Of a stretch of DNA of 64,000 nucleotides, positions 27,448-36,150 are shown piece by piece; within the stretch, counting starts at the first letter, position 1; each line of letters begins with the position of its first letter. The translations under genes were made by a program, and so were the position numbers. Origin of the DNA: Heterorhizobium halophytocola (GTDB lineage: Bacteria > Pseudomonadota > Alphaproteobacteria > Rhizobiales > Rhizobiaceae). The DNA is taken from the NCBI RefSeq assembly GCF_017873095.1, contig NZ_JAGGJU010000003.1, positions 310,001 to 374,000 of the forward strand. Direction: 5' to 3'. The notes below the pieces were generated by a model. It saw only the letters and a list, made by a program, of their open reading frames with translations, was not told the DNA's origin and searched no databases.

Positions 27448-28593
27448 ATGTCTTGGCTCACCGCCGGCGATGCGCTCGCCCGTCTCGGCACCAAACCGCA
27501 GACCCTCTATGCCAATGTCAGCCGCGGGCGGATCAAGGCAAAGCCGGATCCGGCCGATCCAAGGCGCAGCCTCTATCACGCAGCCGATGTCGAGCGGATG
27601 GCGAAGCGCCGCCAGGGCCGGCGCAAATCCGAGACCTTGGCGGCAGAGACGATCCACTGGGGCGATCCGATCCTGCCCTCGGCGGTCTCCACGGTGGTGG
27701 ATGGACGGCTGTACTATCGCGGTCGCGATGCTGTCGGTTTGGCGGCGCGCGCGACACTTGAAGAGATCGCTGTAATTCAATGGGATCATACGGAATTAAA
27801 CGTTGGCACACCTGCCGTCGGGACGGCGCCGACCAATCCTTCGCTGGCCGCCGCCTTCGTCATGCTGGCCTCGCGCGTGCCGAACGATCTGCCGACCATG
27901 GGGCGCAGCCGGCGGGCGCTGGTGGGCGATGCCGGCTCGGTCTTTTCCGACTTGAGAGCAACCCTGGCGCCGGGGTTTCCCGCCCTTGCCGCGCATGAGG
28001 CGCTGGCGCGGGCCTTCGGCCGGCCGGATGCGGCAGAGAGCATCCGCTGCGCCCTGGTGCTGATGGCCGATCACGAACTGAACGCCTCGACCTTTGCCGC
28101 CCGTGTCGCGACCTCGTCAGGAGCGTCGCTTTCGGCAGCGGTGCTGGCCGGCCTGTCAACATTGACGGGGCCATTGCACGGCTCGGCCTGGCTGGCGGTG
28201 GCGAACCTCGCCGAGGCCGCCAAAGCCGATGGCGTCGAGACCGCGCTCCGCCGCGCGCTTGCCCGCGACCAGACCCTGCCGGCTTTCGGCCACGCGCTCT
28301 ATCCGAACGGCGATATCCGCGCCGAAGCCCTGCTTGCCGGGCTCGATCTGCCGCCTGTTTTGGCCGAGATCCGCCGACGCGGCGAGGAGATCACCGGCGA
28401 AAAGGTCAATATCGATTTCGCCCTGACGGCGCTTGCCGCGACCTACAGCCTGCCGCCCGACGCTCCGATCATCCTCTTCGCGCTCGCCCGTTCGGTCGGC
28501 TGGCTGGCGCATGCGCTGGAACAGGCAGATGGCGGCGCGCTGATCCGGCCGAGGGCACGCTATGTGGGACCGGCGGTGGAGGGGGCGGGGTGA
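27448..28593 (+). CDS. citrate synthase with N-terminal MerR-like DNA-binding domain
   Basis: A 381-residue fusion. Residues about 1-60 (WLTAGDALARLGTKPQTLYANVSRGRIKAKPD, then RSLYHAADVERMAKRR) match the MerR-like/excisionase winged helix. The rest is a short citrate synthase with all three catalytic positions: His244 in GPLHGSA, His282 in AFGHALYPNGDIRA, Asp323 in VNIDFAL. This architecture occurs in some rhizobia as citrate synthase family protein. It may be an enzyme, a CoA- or oxaloacetate-sensing regulator, or both. The ATG at 27448 has GTGAGG upstream; earlier ATGs (27421) would give a longer N-terminus. Divergent from the plain homologue. Confidence 0.85.
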   Translation: MSWLTAGDALARLGTKPQTLYANVSRGRIKAKPDPADPRRSLYHAADVERMAKRRQGRRKSETLAAETIHWGDPILPSAVSTVVDGRLYYRGRDAVGLAARATLEEIAVIQWDHTELNVGTPAVGTAPTNPSLAAAFVMLASRVPNDLPTMGRSRRALVGDAGSVFSDLRATLAPGFPALAAHEALARAFGRPDAAESIRCALVLMADHELNASTFAARVATSSGASLSAAVLAGLSTLTGPLHGSAWLAVANLAEAAKADGVETALRRALARDQTLPAFGHALYPNGDIRAEALLAGLDLPPVLAEIRRRGEEITGEKVNIDFALTALAATYSLPPDAPIILFALARSVGWLAHALEQADGGALIRPRARYVGPAVEGAG

Positions 28594-29005
28594 GGCGGGT
28601 GACGAGCTTGGCCGGATATCGGTGGTTGACCGTATTGGGGCCGGAAGCGGACCGTCCGCTTCTGGGGCCTGAATTGTGCTGACTGACGTACACCAGACAA
28701 TCGGCAAAAGGCAGCTCCCGACTCCAAATCGGTCAGTACGGGCCGATTTTCGACGCGGAAAGCTGTCGTTGGCTGTTGTCCCCATAGGCGCAGCAACACG
28801 CCCCATTCTGCTATTGTGATAGCTGCCACCATCATGGAAGCAGACCCTACTGTTTGGCAGGATGGAAATGCTTGAGATAAGGCAGTTAATACTATGATAG
28901 AATGCGTCCTGGCCAGCGCCGTATCGACTATCGACATCGCCTCGTTTCTACGGGATAAGGGGACACTACCCGCTCGCTGAATGTGGCAAGGAGCATTAGA
29001 GCCTC
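28594..29005. other. island left flank, gene-free 412 bp
   Basis: No confident gene. It begins with the KRTVRF-encoding repeat on the minus strand (28631-28664), then a stretch with clearly lower GC (about 28800-28960), and ends with AAGGAG before the HEPN-like gene. Promoter(s) for the island are expected here. Confidence 0.5.
28631..28664 (-). repeat. flanking repeat, left copy
   Basis: Read on the minus strand it runs CAGAAGCGGACGGTCCGCTT then CCGGCCCCAATACGG, and contains the near-palindrome AAGCGGAC-C-GTCCGCTT. A similar sequence in the opposite orientation lies at 32354-32390, so copies bracket the two-gene island. Similar GTCCGCTT/AAGCGGAC repeats are seen scattered in alphaproteobacterial genomes (recollection). 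Confidence 0.55.
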
Positions 29006-29422
29006 GTGATCAACCCTCCAGCGATGGCACTGCGTCGACGATCAGAGGAGCTCTTCGCATCCGCTGAGCGCGAGAAGCCGAACGATTCTGACTCCGCTGC
29101 ATTGCTGCTATTCTATGCGGTCGAATGTGGTCTCAAGTCCGTTTACATGCTGCAGAACAACCTGAAATACACCGACGAAGAGCGCGGCAGCGCAAGATCG
29201 GCGCGCAGCTTTTCGCACAACATCGTCGCGCTAATTCAGGCGCTGAACATCCCCCGTGCGAGTGTGGTATCGGCACCGGCTGTAGTGACGGTTCGGCTCC
29301 GCTTGAATGGGACGCCAACGGTCCTCCACGAGGCATGGCGGTATGGCGAAAAGATCCAGGGTACCGACGCAATCTACGATTGGCTAAAATCTTTGCTAGA
29401 ATGGTGTAAGAAAAACCGATGA
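29006..29422 (+). CDS. HEPN-like domain protein, first gene of a two-gene island
   Basis: A 138-residue helical protein. SDSAALLLFYAVECGLKSVYMLQNN is a typical first HEPN helix pair, and R64-SARSFS-H71 gives an R-x6-H arrangement (the HEPN RNase motif is R-x4-6-H), followed by NIVALIQALNI. HEPN proteins are often RNases in toxin or phage-defence systems. The final part ends WLKSLLEWCKKNR. Start is GTG 29006, with AAGGAG rather far upstream; ATG 29024 (MALRRRSEEL) is an alternative. The stop overlaps the start of the 913-aa gene (ATGA), so they are translationally coupled. The family call is moderate. Confidence 0.7.
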   Translation: MINPPAMALRRRSEELFASAEREKPNDSDSAALLLFYAVECGLKSVYMLQNNLKYTDEERGSARSARSFSHNIVALIQALNIPRASVVSAPAVVTVRLRLNGTPTVLHEAWRYGEKIQGTDAIYDWLKSLLEWCKKNR

Positions 29423-32160
29423 GCACTCCCGATCATTCCCCGGTAACCTGGGTTGACGTTGCCCGCTGCCTGGCGGGTATCGATCCTGCGCATTCCCCCT
29501 TGCCCAAAGAAATCGCAAGCGCACGGGTTGGCTGGTTCGGTTTGTTGTTTCAAGCTACCGCAGCCGTAGACACCGCGCAGCTCATCGTCGGGCTCGAAGC
29601 GCTGTTCCCCTCGCGTATCAAAGATAACCCGGTGCGAATCGAACTCGAAGGCAGCCAGTCAGCAAGCGACCTTGCGGTAGAGATCGACATCGTCACCGAT
29701 CAGGGGGCATCAAGACAGCCTTTCGGCGTGATCGACGGTTGGATTGATTTCCGGCCTGCCGAAGCACAAAGCATGCAAAGGCGCATCCCGATCGCGGCGG
29801 CGCTGAGTGTCAAGGGGGGCACGGGCCGAACAACGACTGCTGTCGCATTCGCCCTACATTGGGCTTCCACAGGCGGAACTCCTATACTGCTTGTCGACGC
29901 GGATCTCGAGGCGCCGGGGATCAGCTATTTGTTTGAGGCATTCGCCGGACAACCTAAGACGTCCTTGGAGGACCTGATCGCCCTGGCACATGCCGAAGAG
30001 ACTGATGGCGCGCCGGAGACCACGCGTTTCGTTGCTGAACGCCTTCGCGACCATCTGCTGCCCGGCAATATCTTTGTTCTGCCCCTGCGGCGCGACATTG
30101 CCGAGCTGGCAAGTTCGTCAGTCCGATCAGAACATCTTTCCACTCCAGAGAGGCCATTCGCGCTTGCTGATCTGCTTGCTGAAGTTGCGGCCCATCTCGG
30201 CGTCGCGGGGGTTGTTGTGGATGTAAGAGCGGGTCTGGTCCCGATCGGAGTCAACCTGGCGATGGACCCAAACGTGTCGCCCATCTTCGTCACTACCTTG
30301 GCCGACCAGTCGATCAAAGCGACGGCGGGCTTCGTCAGCTTCCTCGCACGCGAATTTCGCAGAAACGGCGCGACGCCGCGCCGACCATTACTGGTCGTAA
30401 ATCGCGTGCCCGTTCTCTTCCGACAGACGGGAATGGACAAGAAGGTCACCGAACCCTTGACCACCGAGCTCCTGAATTCGCTTGTCGGAGATGCCTCGGT
30501 CGAGATAGGTGCGGGCGAAGACCTGTTCTCAAGCGCTTTCGACATTCAGCCTTTTGTCCAGGTCGACGTACCGGAACTTCCAGACATCCAAGTACCTACG
30601 GGAAATTGGCGCGACTTCGTCGAGCAGCTCGGCAGCAGCGGATTTTCGCGTGCCTTAGCAAATGGCAGTGAAGAATTTGTCGCCACCGAATTGTCCTTCA
30701 GTACGCTGCCGAGCGGCATCGAACCGGAAAGATCATCGCCGGCCGTCGCCGAAAAGCGCCTAGCACTTAGCGACTTCGCCAACCAACTGATCGCTGCCGA
30801 GAATGTCCAGGGGACAGTGCCGCGCCCTCTGGTCACCCAGCCGCTCAGTGCCCTGGCGTTGCGGTATAAGTCCGAGGTACCGATCGCGATCGCGGAAGGC
30901 GCTAAGGGCACCGGCAAGACTCTCGCGGCACGCTTCATCGTTTCCAAAGCTGAATGGAGCCAGGTCGCCACAGATTTGGTCGGCGGCGATAATGCCGTTA
31001 CCGCCGCGGTTTTGCCAATCGCCGCATCGATACAGTCAAGCGCCATCTTGCAGCAGGAGGCAGACGATGCCCGTCGCGCCGCTGCCACTAGAATGGGTCA
31101 CGGTTCGCCGCTGAACATCTTCGAGACAACGAGCCATATTAAGGAGAAGCTCCAGAGCAATCTGAGCGAAAGCAAATGGGTATCGGTCTGGCTCGATGTG
31201 ATTGCATGGAGCGTAGGCTACAACGTTAAAATCGAAGGGGCAGGTGAAGCGCTCTTCGACGCGCTTCGCGCGGGTACTAAGACAATCGTGGCCGTTTTTG
31301 AAGGGCTAGAGGAACTCTATACTTCCGCCACTGACGCAGGTGTCGAAGTGGCGATGCGTGCGCTCCTTGTCTCGCTTCCACAGAGACTCCGGTCCGAATT
31401 GCGGCGGCCGATCGGGATGATAGCCTTTGTGCGCCGAGATACCGTTGAAGCCGCGATCCGTCAGAACCTTGATCAGTTTAGGCGCGAATATGCAGCCTTC
31501 GCGCTCACCTGGACGGAAGATGACGTCCTGGAGCTGGCCGCATGGCTCGCATCGCAGTCTGGGGCGATTCCAACCCTTTGGGATCCAAATTTTCAGAATC
31601 TTTCTTCGGCGGAACGCGCCGCAAAGCTTGAGCCGCTCTGGGGCACCAAACTTGGCCCAGATGACAAGCCGGGCCAACGCACACGGGAGGCCTATACGGC
31701 CACCTGGATCGTCGCCGTCCTTTCTGATCTGCGCGGGCGTCTTGTGCCTCGCGATCTCGTCCGTCTTCTCGCCAACGCGGCAGCGGTCCCGCCAGAAGGG
31801 GAGGAAGCCACGCTCTATGCGGGACGTCTGTTGACGCCCCGCTCGTTACGGGTGGCGGTCGAATCCACGAGCAAATCGAAGGTGGAAGAGACCGAGGAAG
31901 AGATTGGCGAGCTCAAACCTGCCTTCGCTAAGTTCAAGTCGCAGGCCGATGAGCTTGCCGTTCCGCTCAGCCAGGAAGTAGTTGATAAGCTTGGCCTCAC
32001 AGAAACAGAACTCTCCGCCCTGATCCGTCACGGCATCATCTTTGGCGAGAAACCGCCATACGAGGTACCGGAACTCTTTCGGCGAGGGCTTGGCCTGAAG
32101 CATGCCGGGGCGCGGCGAAGCGTGGTAAACCTCTACAATCGTGCACGAAAGCGATCCTAG
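29419..32160 (+). CDS. ParA-like plus second P-loop ATPase, 913 aa
   Basis: A large cytoplasmic protein. Residues about 1-125 form an unassigned domain. A ParA/MinD-like ATPase follows: deviant Walker A K132-GGTGRTT with Arg in place of the usual Lys, then PILLVDADLEAPGISYLFEAF, and a Walker-B-like VVVD268VRAG. A second, unrelated P-loop is at 494-501 (GAKGTGKT), with a hydrophobic strand ending in acidic residues at VFE628GLEELY. The C-terminus is helical. The overlap with the HEPN-like gene and the flanking repeats suggest one mobile two-gene module, plausibly a defence or abortive-infection system. Its codon use is less GC-biased than its neighbours. No exact family is recalled. Confidence 0.8.
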   Translation: MSTPDHSPVTWVDVARCLAGIDPAHSPLPKEIASARVGWFGLLFQATAAVDTAQLIVGLEALFPSRIKDNPVRIELEGSQSASDLAVEIDIVTDQGASRQPFGVIDGWIDFRPAEAQSMQRRIPIAAALSVKGGTGRTTTAVAFALHWASTGGTPILLVDADLEAPGISYLFEAFAGQPKTSLEDLIALAHAEETDGAPETTRFVAERLRDHLLPGNIFVLPLRRDIAELASSSVRSEHLSTPERPFALADLLAEVAAHLGVAGVVVDVRAGLVPIGVNLAMDPNVSPIFVTTLADQSIKATAGFVSFLAREFRRNGATPRRPLLVVNRVPVLFRQTGMDKKVTEPLTTELLNSLVGDASVEIGAGEDLFSSAFDIQPFVQVDVPELPDIQVPTGNWRDFVEQLGSSGFSRALANGSEEFVATELSFSTLPSGIEPERSSPAVAEKRLALSDFANQLIAAENVQGTVPRPLVTQPLSALALRYKSEVPIAIAEGAKGTGKTLAARFIVSKAEWSQVATDLVGGDNAVTAAVLPIAASIQSSAILQQEADDARRAAATRMGHGSPLNIFETTSHIKEKLQSNLSESKWVSVWLDVIAWSVGYNVKIEGAGEALFDALRAGTKTIVAVFEGLEELYTSATDAGVEVAMRALLVSLPQRLRSELRRPIGMIAFVRRDTVEAAIRQNLDQFRREYAAFALTWTEDDVLELAAWLASQSGAIPTLWDPNFQNLSSAERAAKLEPLWGTKLGPDDKPGQRTREAYTATWIVAVLSDLRGRLVPRDLVRLLANAAAVPPEGEEATLYAGRLLTPRSLRVAVESTSKSKVEETEEEIGELKPAFAKFKSQADELAVPLSQEVVDKLGLTETELSALIRHGIIFGEKPPYEVPELFRRGLGLKHAGARRSVVNLYNRARKRS

Positions 32161-32573
32161 GAGGCGGCACCGCGCGCCCGCCGCTGACGGGTCTCGGATT
32201 TACAGGTTAGCTGCCGCCTCGCGAGTTGCCGATCAGGAGGTGGCAAACCGCCGGTTCAGCGCAGTTACTCTGCAGCGTCCTCCCTATACCTGCCAGTCAG
32301 CTTGCGGGCCCTACACGCCAAGCGGGAAACGTCCGCTCTTTGCTGCCCGAAGATCAAAAGCGGACTGTCAGGTTTCCACCCCATATTGCCGACGCTGGCT
32401 TGTTAGCGGAGCGACAGCTTTTGGGGCATCGTCGAGGTGGACTTAATGTCTGAAATGGAGGGCGCAAAGCAGCCAGGCCTTTTCAATAAGTGATGACCTT
32501 TCGGCTCGAGTCAGACGACCACCACCACGCTTCCAGTTCTAAAACGACGAACGTGTAGCAAATCCGCAACCCC
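32161..32573. other. island right flank, gene-free 413 bp
   Basis: Between the 913-aa gene and moeA. It has the right-hand flanking repeat and, before it, an imperfect stem with GGAAAC-GTCCGCT and AGCGGAC-GGTTTCC arms. No gene or clear terminator. The last 50 bp are the 3' flank of moeA. Confidence 0.5.
32354..32390 (+). repeat. flanking repeat, right copy
   Basis: Plus strand: CAAAAGCGGACTGTCAGGTT then TCCACCCCATATTGCC. It matches the left copy (28631-28664, minus strand) at most positions, including AAGCGGAC-GTC and the CCCCA-ATA part, giving an inverted pair around the island. Confidence 0.55.
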
Positions 32574-33800
32574 TCACACCCCAACCGGCCTTAACAGCAG
32601 CACGTCGACCGCGCTCCCCGCCTCCGCCTTCGGCGCGAACGGGGGGCGGACGATCAGGCAATCGGCTTCGGCGAAGATGCGGGTCATCGAGGAGTCCTGC
32701 TTCTCGAAGGGCATGGCCAGCATCTGGCCGGTGCTGTCGCGGGCGAGCGTGGCGCGCAGGTGATCCTGGCGCTTGTCGTTGGCCTTCAGGCTCACGCCGG
32801 CGATGGCCGGCATCAAACGCGCGGTGCGGCCGCGATGGGCGAGCTTGAGGATCAGCGGTTCGAGGAACAGCAGGCTGCAGACCATGCTGGAAACCGGGTT
32901 GCCGGGAAGGCCGAGCACCGCCATGCCGTTCAGATCGCCGACCATCAGCGGCTTGCCGGGACGCATGGCGATGCGCCAGAAATCGAGCGTCATGCCGGCC
33001 GCAACCAGCGTCGACTGGACGAGATCGTGATCGCCGACAGAAGCGCCGCCGAGGGTGACCAGTATATCGGCTTTGGCGGCAACGGCTGCATCGACGGCGG
33101 CGGTGATCGCTTCCGGGCTGTCGGCGGCAATGCCGAGATCGATCACGTCCGCGCCGCATCCGCGGGCAAGGGCCGCCACGCCGAAAGTGTTGGAGCAGAC
33201 GATCTGCGAGGGCCCGAGCGCGGAGCCGGGCGTCACCAGTTCGTCGCCGGTCGCAAGGATGGCGACGCGCGGCCGTCGGTAGACGGAAAGTGCTGCATGG
33301 TTGGCGGCGGCCGCCAGCGTCAGGCGGGGAAAGTCGAGCAGGGTGCCGGCTGCAAGCACCGTCTCGCCCTCGGTGAAATCCTGGCCGCGCGGACGGATAT
33401 GGCGTCCGGGGGCCACCGGAAAGGTGGTGCGGATCGTCTTCTCGTCGAGGCGCTCGGCATCTTCCTGCAGCAGGATCGCATCGGCATTGTCCGGCACCGG
33501 CGCGCCGGTGAAGATCCTGACGGCCTCGCCCGGGCCGATCTCGCCGTCAAAGGCATGGCCGGCCGCCGATTCGCCGATCACCGTCAGCGCCGCGCCGGGC
33601 CTGGGCGCATCCTCGGCGCGCAGCGCATAGCCGTCCATGGCCGATGCATTGAACGGCGGCTGGGTCAGGCGGGCGGTGACGGCGTCTGCGAGGATACGGC
33701 CGGCGGCGGTGTCGAGCGGCAGCGTTTCGGTCTCGATGACCGGCACGGCCGCATCCAGAATGCGGGCCAGCGCATCGGCGACCGGCAGCAGATCGCTCAT
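32574..33800 (-). CDS. moeA: molybdopterin molybdenumtransferase MoeA
   Basis: A 408-residue enzyme that inserts molybdate into adenylated molybdopterin, the last step of molybdenum cofactor synthesis. Family landmarks: [15 protein letters not shown] near the start, [40 protein letters not shown], and the MogA-like domain with [15 protein letters not shown] and [28 protein letters not shown]. Length is normal for MoeA. The start overlaps the moaC stop by four bases (ATGA), so the two are coupled. Last gene of the ppiD-trpD-trpC-moaC-moeA operon; downstream is the accessory island. Confidence 0.95.
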   Translation of the reverse strand: MSDLLPVADALARILDAAVPVIETETLPLDTAAGRILADAVTARLTQPPFNASAMDGYALRAEDAPRPGAALTVIGESAAGHAFDGEIGPGEAVRIFTGAPVPDNADAILLQEDAERLDEKTIRTTFPVAPGRHIRPRGQDFTEGETVLAAGTLLDFPRLTLAAAANHAALSVYRRPRVAILATGDELVTPGSALGPSQIVCSNTFGVAALARGCGADVIDLGIAADSPEAITAAVDAAVAAKADILVTLGGASVGDHDLVQSTLVAAGMTLDFWRIAMRPGKPLMVGDLNGMAVLGLPGNPVSSMVCSLLFLEPLILKLAHRGRTARLMPAIAGVSLKANDKRQDHLRATLARDSTGQMLAMPFEKQDSSMTRIFAEADCLIVRPPFAPKAEAGSAVDVLLLRPVGV

Positions 33801-34294
33801 GCCGTGGCCTCGGGATTGCGGTAGTCTCCCGACTTGCCGCCGGTCTTTGCGACGAGACGGATGCCGGAGATCTCCATGCCCTTGTCGACGGCTTTCGCCA
33901 TGTCGTAGATCGTCAGGCAGGCGACCGAGACGGCGGTCAGCGCTTCCATCTCGACACCGGTGCGGCCGGTGAGCTTGGCGGTGGCTGTGACCCGCAGGCC
34001 GGGCAGGGCGGCATCTTCCGCGATCTCGACGGTGACCTTGGTCAGCATCAGCGGGTGGCAAAGCGGGATCAGGCTGGCCGTCTGCTTGGCCGCCATGATG
34101 CCGGCGATCCGGGCGGTGGCGATCACGTCGCCCTTTTTGGCATTGCCGTCGCGGATCAGCGTCAGCGTGTCTGCCAGCATGCGCACCGATCCCTCGGCGA
34201 CGGCGACCCGCACGGTCTCGCCCTTGTCGCCGACATCGACCATATGGGCTTCGCCCGTGGCGCCGATATGGGTGAGGCGGGGTGCGTCGCTCAT
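33797..34294 (-). CDS. moaC: cyclic pyranopterin monophosphate synthase MoaC
   Basis: A 165-residue enzyme that completes formation of cyclic pyranopterin monophosphate in molybdenum cofactor synthesis. Diagnostic stretches: [37 protein letters not shown], the active-site [13 protein letters not shown], and [21 protein letters not shown] with KGDVISGI-like [21 protein letters not shown]. Length is typical. Four-base ATGA overlaps with trpC upstream and moeA downstream give tight translational coupling. The link to tryptophan genes is the normal order in rhizobia. Confidence 0.97.
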   Translation of the reverse strand: MSDAPRLTHIGATGEAHMVDVGDKGETVRVAVAEGSVRMLADTLTLIRDGNAKKGDVIATARIAGIMAAKQTASLIPLCHPLMLTKVTVEIAEDAALPGLRVTATAKLTGRTGVEMEALTAVSVACLTIYDMAKAVDKGMEISGIRLVAKTGGKSGDYRNPEATA

Positions 34295-35106
34295 GGGGCC
34301 GCCTGAGCGGCCGTTTCGCCGAACAGCAGGGTTCTTGTCGCGGCCGCGACATCGTCTTGGCGCATCAGGCTTTCGCCGACGAGGAAGGTGGATATGCCGA
34401 CCTTTTCCAGGCGCCGGCAATCGGCATGGGTGAAGATGCCGCTTTCGCCGACCAGCAGTCTGCCCTCCGGCACCATGGAAACCAGGCGCTCGGAGGTTTC
34501 GAGGCTGACCGCGAACGTGCGCAGATTGCGGTTGTTGATGCCGAGCAGCGGGGAGGCGAGCTTCAGCGCGCGCTCCATTTCCGGCTCGTCATGCACCTCC
34601 ACCAGCACGTCCATGCCGAGATCGAAGGCGACCTGTTCCAGTTCGCTCGCTTCCCCGTCCGACAGCGAGGCCATGATCAGCAGGATGCAGTCGGCGCCCC
34701 AGGCGCGCGCTTCATAGACCTGATAGGCCTCGAACATGAAATCCTTGCGCAGCGCCGGCAGCGAACAGGCATTGCGCGCGGCGGCCAGAAATTCCGGGGC
34801 GCCCTGGAAGCTCGGGCCGTCGGTGAGCACCGAGAGGCAGGCGGCGCCACCGGCTTCATAGGCTCTGGCAAATCCCGGCGGATCGAAATCCGGACGGATG
34901 AGACCCTTGGACGGGCTTGCCTTCTTGATCTCGGCGATCAGGCCGTAGCGACCGGCCGCCCTCTTTGCCTCGAGCGCCTGCAGGAAGCCGCGCGGCGGCT
35001 CGATATCGGCAAGCCGGGCCTTGAGCTCGGCCAGCGAGACCGTGGCCTTGGCGGCGGCGATCTCCTGGCGCTTATAGGCTTCGATGCGGGTCAGGATATC
35101 GCTCAT
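34291..35106 (-). CDS. trpC: indole-3-glycerol phosphate synthase
   Basis: A 271-residue TIM-barrel enzyme that closes the indole ring in tryptophan synthesis. Key segments: [21 protein letters not shown] (substrate Lys), [41 protein letters not shown] (catalytic Lys), [24 protein letters not shown], and [11 protein letters not shown] plus [10 protein letters not shown] for phosphate. All catalytic Lys/Glu are present. It is monofunctional. It starts 10 bp after trpD and overlaps moaC by four bases. Confidence 0.97.
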   Translation of the reverse strand: MSDILTRIEAYKRQEIAAAKATVSLAELKARLADIEPPRGFLQALEAKRAAGRYGLIAEIKKASPSKGLIRPDFDPPGFARAYEAGGAACLSVLTDGPSFQGAPEFLAAARNACSLPALRKDFMFEAYQVYEARAWGADCILLIMASLSDGEASELEQVAFDLGMDVLVEVHDEPEMERALKLASPLLGINNRNLRTFAVSLETSERLVSMVPEGRLLVGESGIFTHADCRRLEKVGISTFLVGESLMRQDDVAAATRTLLFGETAAQAAP

Positions 35107-35116
35107 GCAATCCTCC

Positions 35117-36130
35117 TCAGGCGCGGTTGGAGACGTTTACCAGGCGGGCAAGGGCGGCCTTCGCCGCGCCGCCGTCGAGCGACTGGGCGGCCAGCATCAT
35201 GCCGTCGGCGATCGATGCGGCGCGGCCGGCAATCACCAGGCCCGCGGCCGCATTGCAGAGCGCAACGTCGCGGTAGGCATTGCGCGCACCGTCGAGCACG
35301 GCGGTCAGGGCGGCCGCATTGACGACGCCGTCGCCGCCTTTCAGCTGGTCGAGTTCGACCATCGGCACGCCGAAATCATCCGGCGTCAGTTCGAATTCGC
35401 GGATCTCGCCATTTTCCAGCGCCGCGACCGAGGTCGTGCCGGTGGTGGTGATCTCGTCGAGGCCGTTGCCATGCACGACCCACACGCTTTGCGAGCCGAG
35501 ATCGCGCAGCGCGACGGCGAGCGGGCGCACCCATTCCGGGGCAAACACGCCGAGCAGCTGCTTCTTCACGCCGGCCGGATTGGTCAGCGGGCCGAGCAGG
35601 TTGAAGATCGTGCGGGTGCCGAGCTCGACGCGGGCCGGGCCCACATGGCGCATGGCCGAATGATGCAGCTGGGCGAACATGAAGCCGATGCCGGCCTCGC
35701 GAATGCAGGCGGCGATCGTCTCCGGCGGAATGTCGAGCTTGACGCCCAGCGCCGCGAGGCTGTCGGAGGCACCCGACTTGGAGCTCAGCGCGCGGTTGCC
35801 GTGCTTGGCGACCGGCACGCCGGCGCCGGCGACGATCAGGGCGGCCAGCGTCGAGATATTGTAGGTGCCGGTGCCGTCGCCACCCGTGCCGACAATGTCG
35901 ATCGCATCGACAGGCGCCTCGACCGGCAGCATCTTGGCACGCATCACCGACACGGCGCCGGTGATCTCGTCGACGGTCTCCCCGCGCACGCGCAGCGCCA
36001 TCAGGAAGCCGCCGATCTGGGCGGGGCTTGCCTCGCCCGACATGATGATGCCGAAGGCCTCGCGCGCGTCTTCGCTGGTCATCGGTTGTCCGGCGGCCAG
36101 CGCGGCGATATGGGTCTTCAGATTTCTCAT
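35117..36130 (-). CDS. trpD: anthranilate phosphoribosyltransferase
   Basis: A 337-residue enzyme transferring phosphoribosyl to anthranilate, the second step of tryptophan synthesis. Motifs: [42 protein letters not shown] (PRPP-binding KPGTGGD-type loop), [24 protein letters not shown] (anthranilate contacts), and [28 protein letters not shown] with the following DEITTTG. Length is normal. It starts 20 bp after the ppiD stop and leads the trpD-trpC-moaC-moeA part of the operon. Confidence 0.97.
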   Translation of the reverse strand: MRNLKTHIAALAAGQPMTSEDAREAFGIIMSGEASPAQIGGFLMALRVRGETVDEITGAVSVMRAKMLPVEAPVDAIDIVGTGGDGTGTYNISTLAALIVAGAGVPVAKHGNRALSSKSGASDSLAALGVKLDIPPETIAACIREAGIGFMFAQLHHSAMRHVGPARVELGTRTIFNLLGPLTNPAGVKKQLLGVFAPEWVRPLAVALRDLGSQSVWVVHGNGLDEITTTGTTSVAALENGEIREFELTPDDFGVPMVELDQLKGGDGVVNAAALTAVLDGARNAYRDVALCNAAAGLVIAGRAASIADGMMLAAQSLDGGAAKAALARLVNVSNRA

Positions 36131-36150
36131 CGCGACGCGCTTCCTTCCGC

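Noticed and set aside
28560..28937. Minus-strand open frame of 125 codons at the left flank of the island
   Set aside because: It runs into the citrate synthase gene and contains the flanking repeat; the KRTVRFRPQYG part is repeat translation, not a conserved protein.
28600..32540. Integrase or transposase gene for the HEPN/ATPase island
   Set aside because: No open frame in or beside the island has integrase or transposase motifs, so it is not called an insertion sequence or integrative element.
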